From assembly GCA_946481475.1 (NCBI GenBank), contig CAMLOB010000235.1, positions 1 through 6,572 of the forward strand: a stretch of DNA of 6,572 bases. Direction: 5' to 3'. This document shows positions 5,225-6,572 of this stretch, one piece after another. Made by a program: the position numbers and the translations under genes. The notes below the pieces were generated by a model. That model searched no databases. It worked only from the letters and a program-made list of their open reading frames with translations, and had not been told where the DNA came from. Source of the stretch: an uncultured Chlorobiota bacterium. Its GTDB lineage: Bacteria; Bacteroidota; Kapaibacteriia; OLB7. Each line of letters starts with the position of its first letter. Position 1 is the stretch's first letter.

Positions 5225-6572
5225 TCAGAGCAGAAACAGCGCAACAAGCCCGCCGACGCCGAAGGCAAGCACCCAGCTTCCGGCCCAGATCGTCATTCCT
5301 TCCTTTACACCCCGCTCCTTCAGCATCACCATCAGCGATGCGATACAGGGGACAAAGAGTGTGATTGTGACCAGAGCGACGACGATCTGCATCGGTCCCA
5401 GATTCATATCGAACAGACCGGCCGCTCCGAAATCGCGGCGGACCAGTCCCATCACGAACGCGGTTGCGCTCTCGGCCGGAAGCTTCAACCACCCTTCGGT
5501 CACCGGGGCCAGCAGATTCTGCCAGCTCCGGAGCAATCCGCTGACCAGCAGAAGCGAGACGGCCAGCGCACCGGCGAAGAACCAGGGAGTGGCCTCCTTC
5601 ATGAAGTGGAAGGTTCGGACCCAGGTCTTCTGCATCACATTTCGCACTCTCGGGAGCCGCATCGGCGGAAGATCCAGAAGGAGGGGCGAGGTTTCGCCCG
5701 GAAGGACTTTATCGAGAACCGTTCCGATGGCGATGAAGACGGTGAAGATCACCGCAGCATAGATCAGCGTCGCCTGCAATCCCGCACTGGCCAGCAGGGC
5801 GGCGATCACCGCAAGCTGGGCCGAACAGGGAATGGCGAACTGCAGAATTGATGTGGCGATCCGTTTCTCACGCTCGGAGCCGAGAAGTCGGGTAGTGATT
5901 GTGGCCATCGTCACGCAGCCGAACCCGAGAATCAGGGGGATCACCGCCCTGCCGTTGAGACCGAGTCCGCTGAGAGAACGATCGACGAGCGTGGCAAGCC
6001 GGGGCAGATAGCCGGAATCCTCCAGAATCGCCAGCGACATATAGAAGCCGATGACCAGAGGAAGAAGCATGAACAGAAGATAGGTGACGGTCATCGTGAA
6101 GACGCCGAACTCGCCGAAGAGGACCACCATTACCGGGTTACGGAACTCGTATCCGATAGCGGTCTCTCCCCGTTCCCTGTATGCAAGCATTGCGCTTTCA
6201 AGTCCCGGATCTGCGTTGACTCCCTCAGGGAAATCGAAGGTCCGGCTTTCAAGAACCGTCTCCTCTTCACCGAGAAGATCGATGGAGATCGCAACATCAC
6301 TGAAGGCGGCGATATTGTCTTTGACATAGACCTCGAAGTACTTGTTTCCGAGCGTCCCCTCGGTGAAATCGACGACATCTCCGGCAACGAACGTTCCGAT
6401 GAAGAGGTAGAGTCCGTAGAGAACAAGAGCCAGAAACGGAATGCCGGTCCACGGATTAAGTGAGACACGTCCGATCACCGTCGAGAGGGATTTCCTCTTC
6501 TCTTCGGCCGTCACCACCTTGTCCAGCAGTTTGTTCACCCGGTTGCGCCGCTCCACATAGATCACCTCCCGC
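5225..6572 (-). CDS. feoB: Ferrous iron transport protein B, membrane part (N-terminus off right edge)
   Basis: The visible 448 residues are the C-terminal permease half of FeoB, which imports Fe(II) across the cytoplasmic membrane under control of an N-terminal G domain; that domain lies outside the window. Numbering from the Val codon at 6565: a cytoplasmic helix ends near residue 30, the first membrane helix is about 42-62, then a hydrophilic stretch at 65-140, then further helices. LEDSGYLPRLA (181-191) is the FeoB signature. The first gate reads GFGCVTMATITTR (214-226) and is followed by AIPCSAQL (244-251). The second gate region holds VMGLVRRDFGAAGLFD (371-386) and FVPCIASL (404-411). 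Key cysteines C217, C247 and C407 are present. These motifs differ from E. coli-type FeoB (GFGCNVPA, SCGAR) and match the TMAT/PCSAQ variant found in many anaerobes and archaea (recalled family knowledge). The frame is open through the edge and ends at TGA 5225-5227. Confidence 0.95.
   Translation of the reverse strand, partial: REVIYVERRNRVNKLLDKVVTAEEKRKSLSTVIGRVSLNPWTGIPFLALVLYGLYLFIGTFVAGDVVDFTEGTLGNKYFEVYVKDNIAAFSDVAISIDLLGEEETVLESRTFDFPEGVNADPGLESAMLAYRERGETAIGYEFRNPVMVVLFGEFGVFTMTVTYLLFMLLPLVIGFYMSLAILEDSGYLPRLATLVDRSLSGLGLNGRAVIPLILGFGCVTMATITTRLLGSEREKRIATSILQFAIPCSAQLAVIAALLASAGLQATLIYAAVIFTVFIAIGTVLDKVLPGETSPLLLDLPPMRLPRVRNVMQKTWVRTFHFMKEATPWFFAGALAVSLLLVSGLLRSWQNLLAPVTEGWLKLPAESATAFVMGLVRRDFGAAGLFDMNLGPMQIVVALVTITLFVPCIASLMVMLKERGVKEGMTIWAGSWVLAFGVGGLVALFLL

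Overview
The window looks like chromosomal DNA from a moderately GC-rich bacterium of the Bacteroidota/Chlorobiota/Ignavibacteriota (FCB) neighbourhood. The main reason is two secreted proteins built from modules common in that group: an N-terminal '(S/W)YQG ... PYA' type domain, 'NVGIG..(T/S)P' motifs, and in one a C-terminal 'ILKAPNG ... VSCP' ending. Shine-Dalgarno-like sequences are clear before several genes, which fits the Chlorobi/Ignavibacteria side better than classical Bacteroidetes. This placement is inference from protein style, not a database result. Nothing suggests phage or plasmid.

Layout. Positions 1-1287 (minus strand) hold a two-component system: an OmpR-family response regulator (568-1287) followed by the start of its probable partner, a membrane sensor histidine kinase (413 leftwards, cut by the window edge). 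The 154-nt gap between them is unusual. It contains a degenerate 7-nt tandem repeat (492-540) and a perfect 12-bp hairpin with a four-base loop (450-477). A 329-nt non-coding region (1288-1616) separates the regulator from two plus-strand genes, 1617-3113 and 3275-4711. Both encode proteins of almost 500 residues with signal peptides and fibre-like repeat architecture, and each ends in its own strong rho-independent terminator (3171-3202 and 4766-4796). From 4903 to the right edge the minus strand carries the C-terminal membrane part of the ferrous iron permease FeoB (5225 to beyond 6572), followed by a small zinc-ribbon protein (4903-5160), probably in one transcript.

How they may work together. 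The regulator and kinase form a signalling pair, and the divergent arrangement makes the first secreted-protein gene a possible target, although no binding site can be proven here. The two secreted proteins look like surface or extracellular fibrous proteins of unknown role. FeoB imports Fe(II). It belongs to the variant FeoB group with GFGC...TMAT and IPCSAQ motifs and carries a long hydrophilic insertion after its first membrane segment. No complete novel system is evident. The points most worth a second look are the repeat plus hairpin inside the regulator/kinase operon, the FeoB insertion, and the zinc-ribbon gene after feoB.
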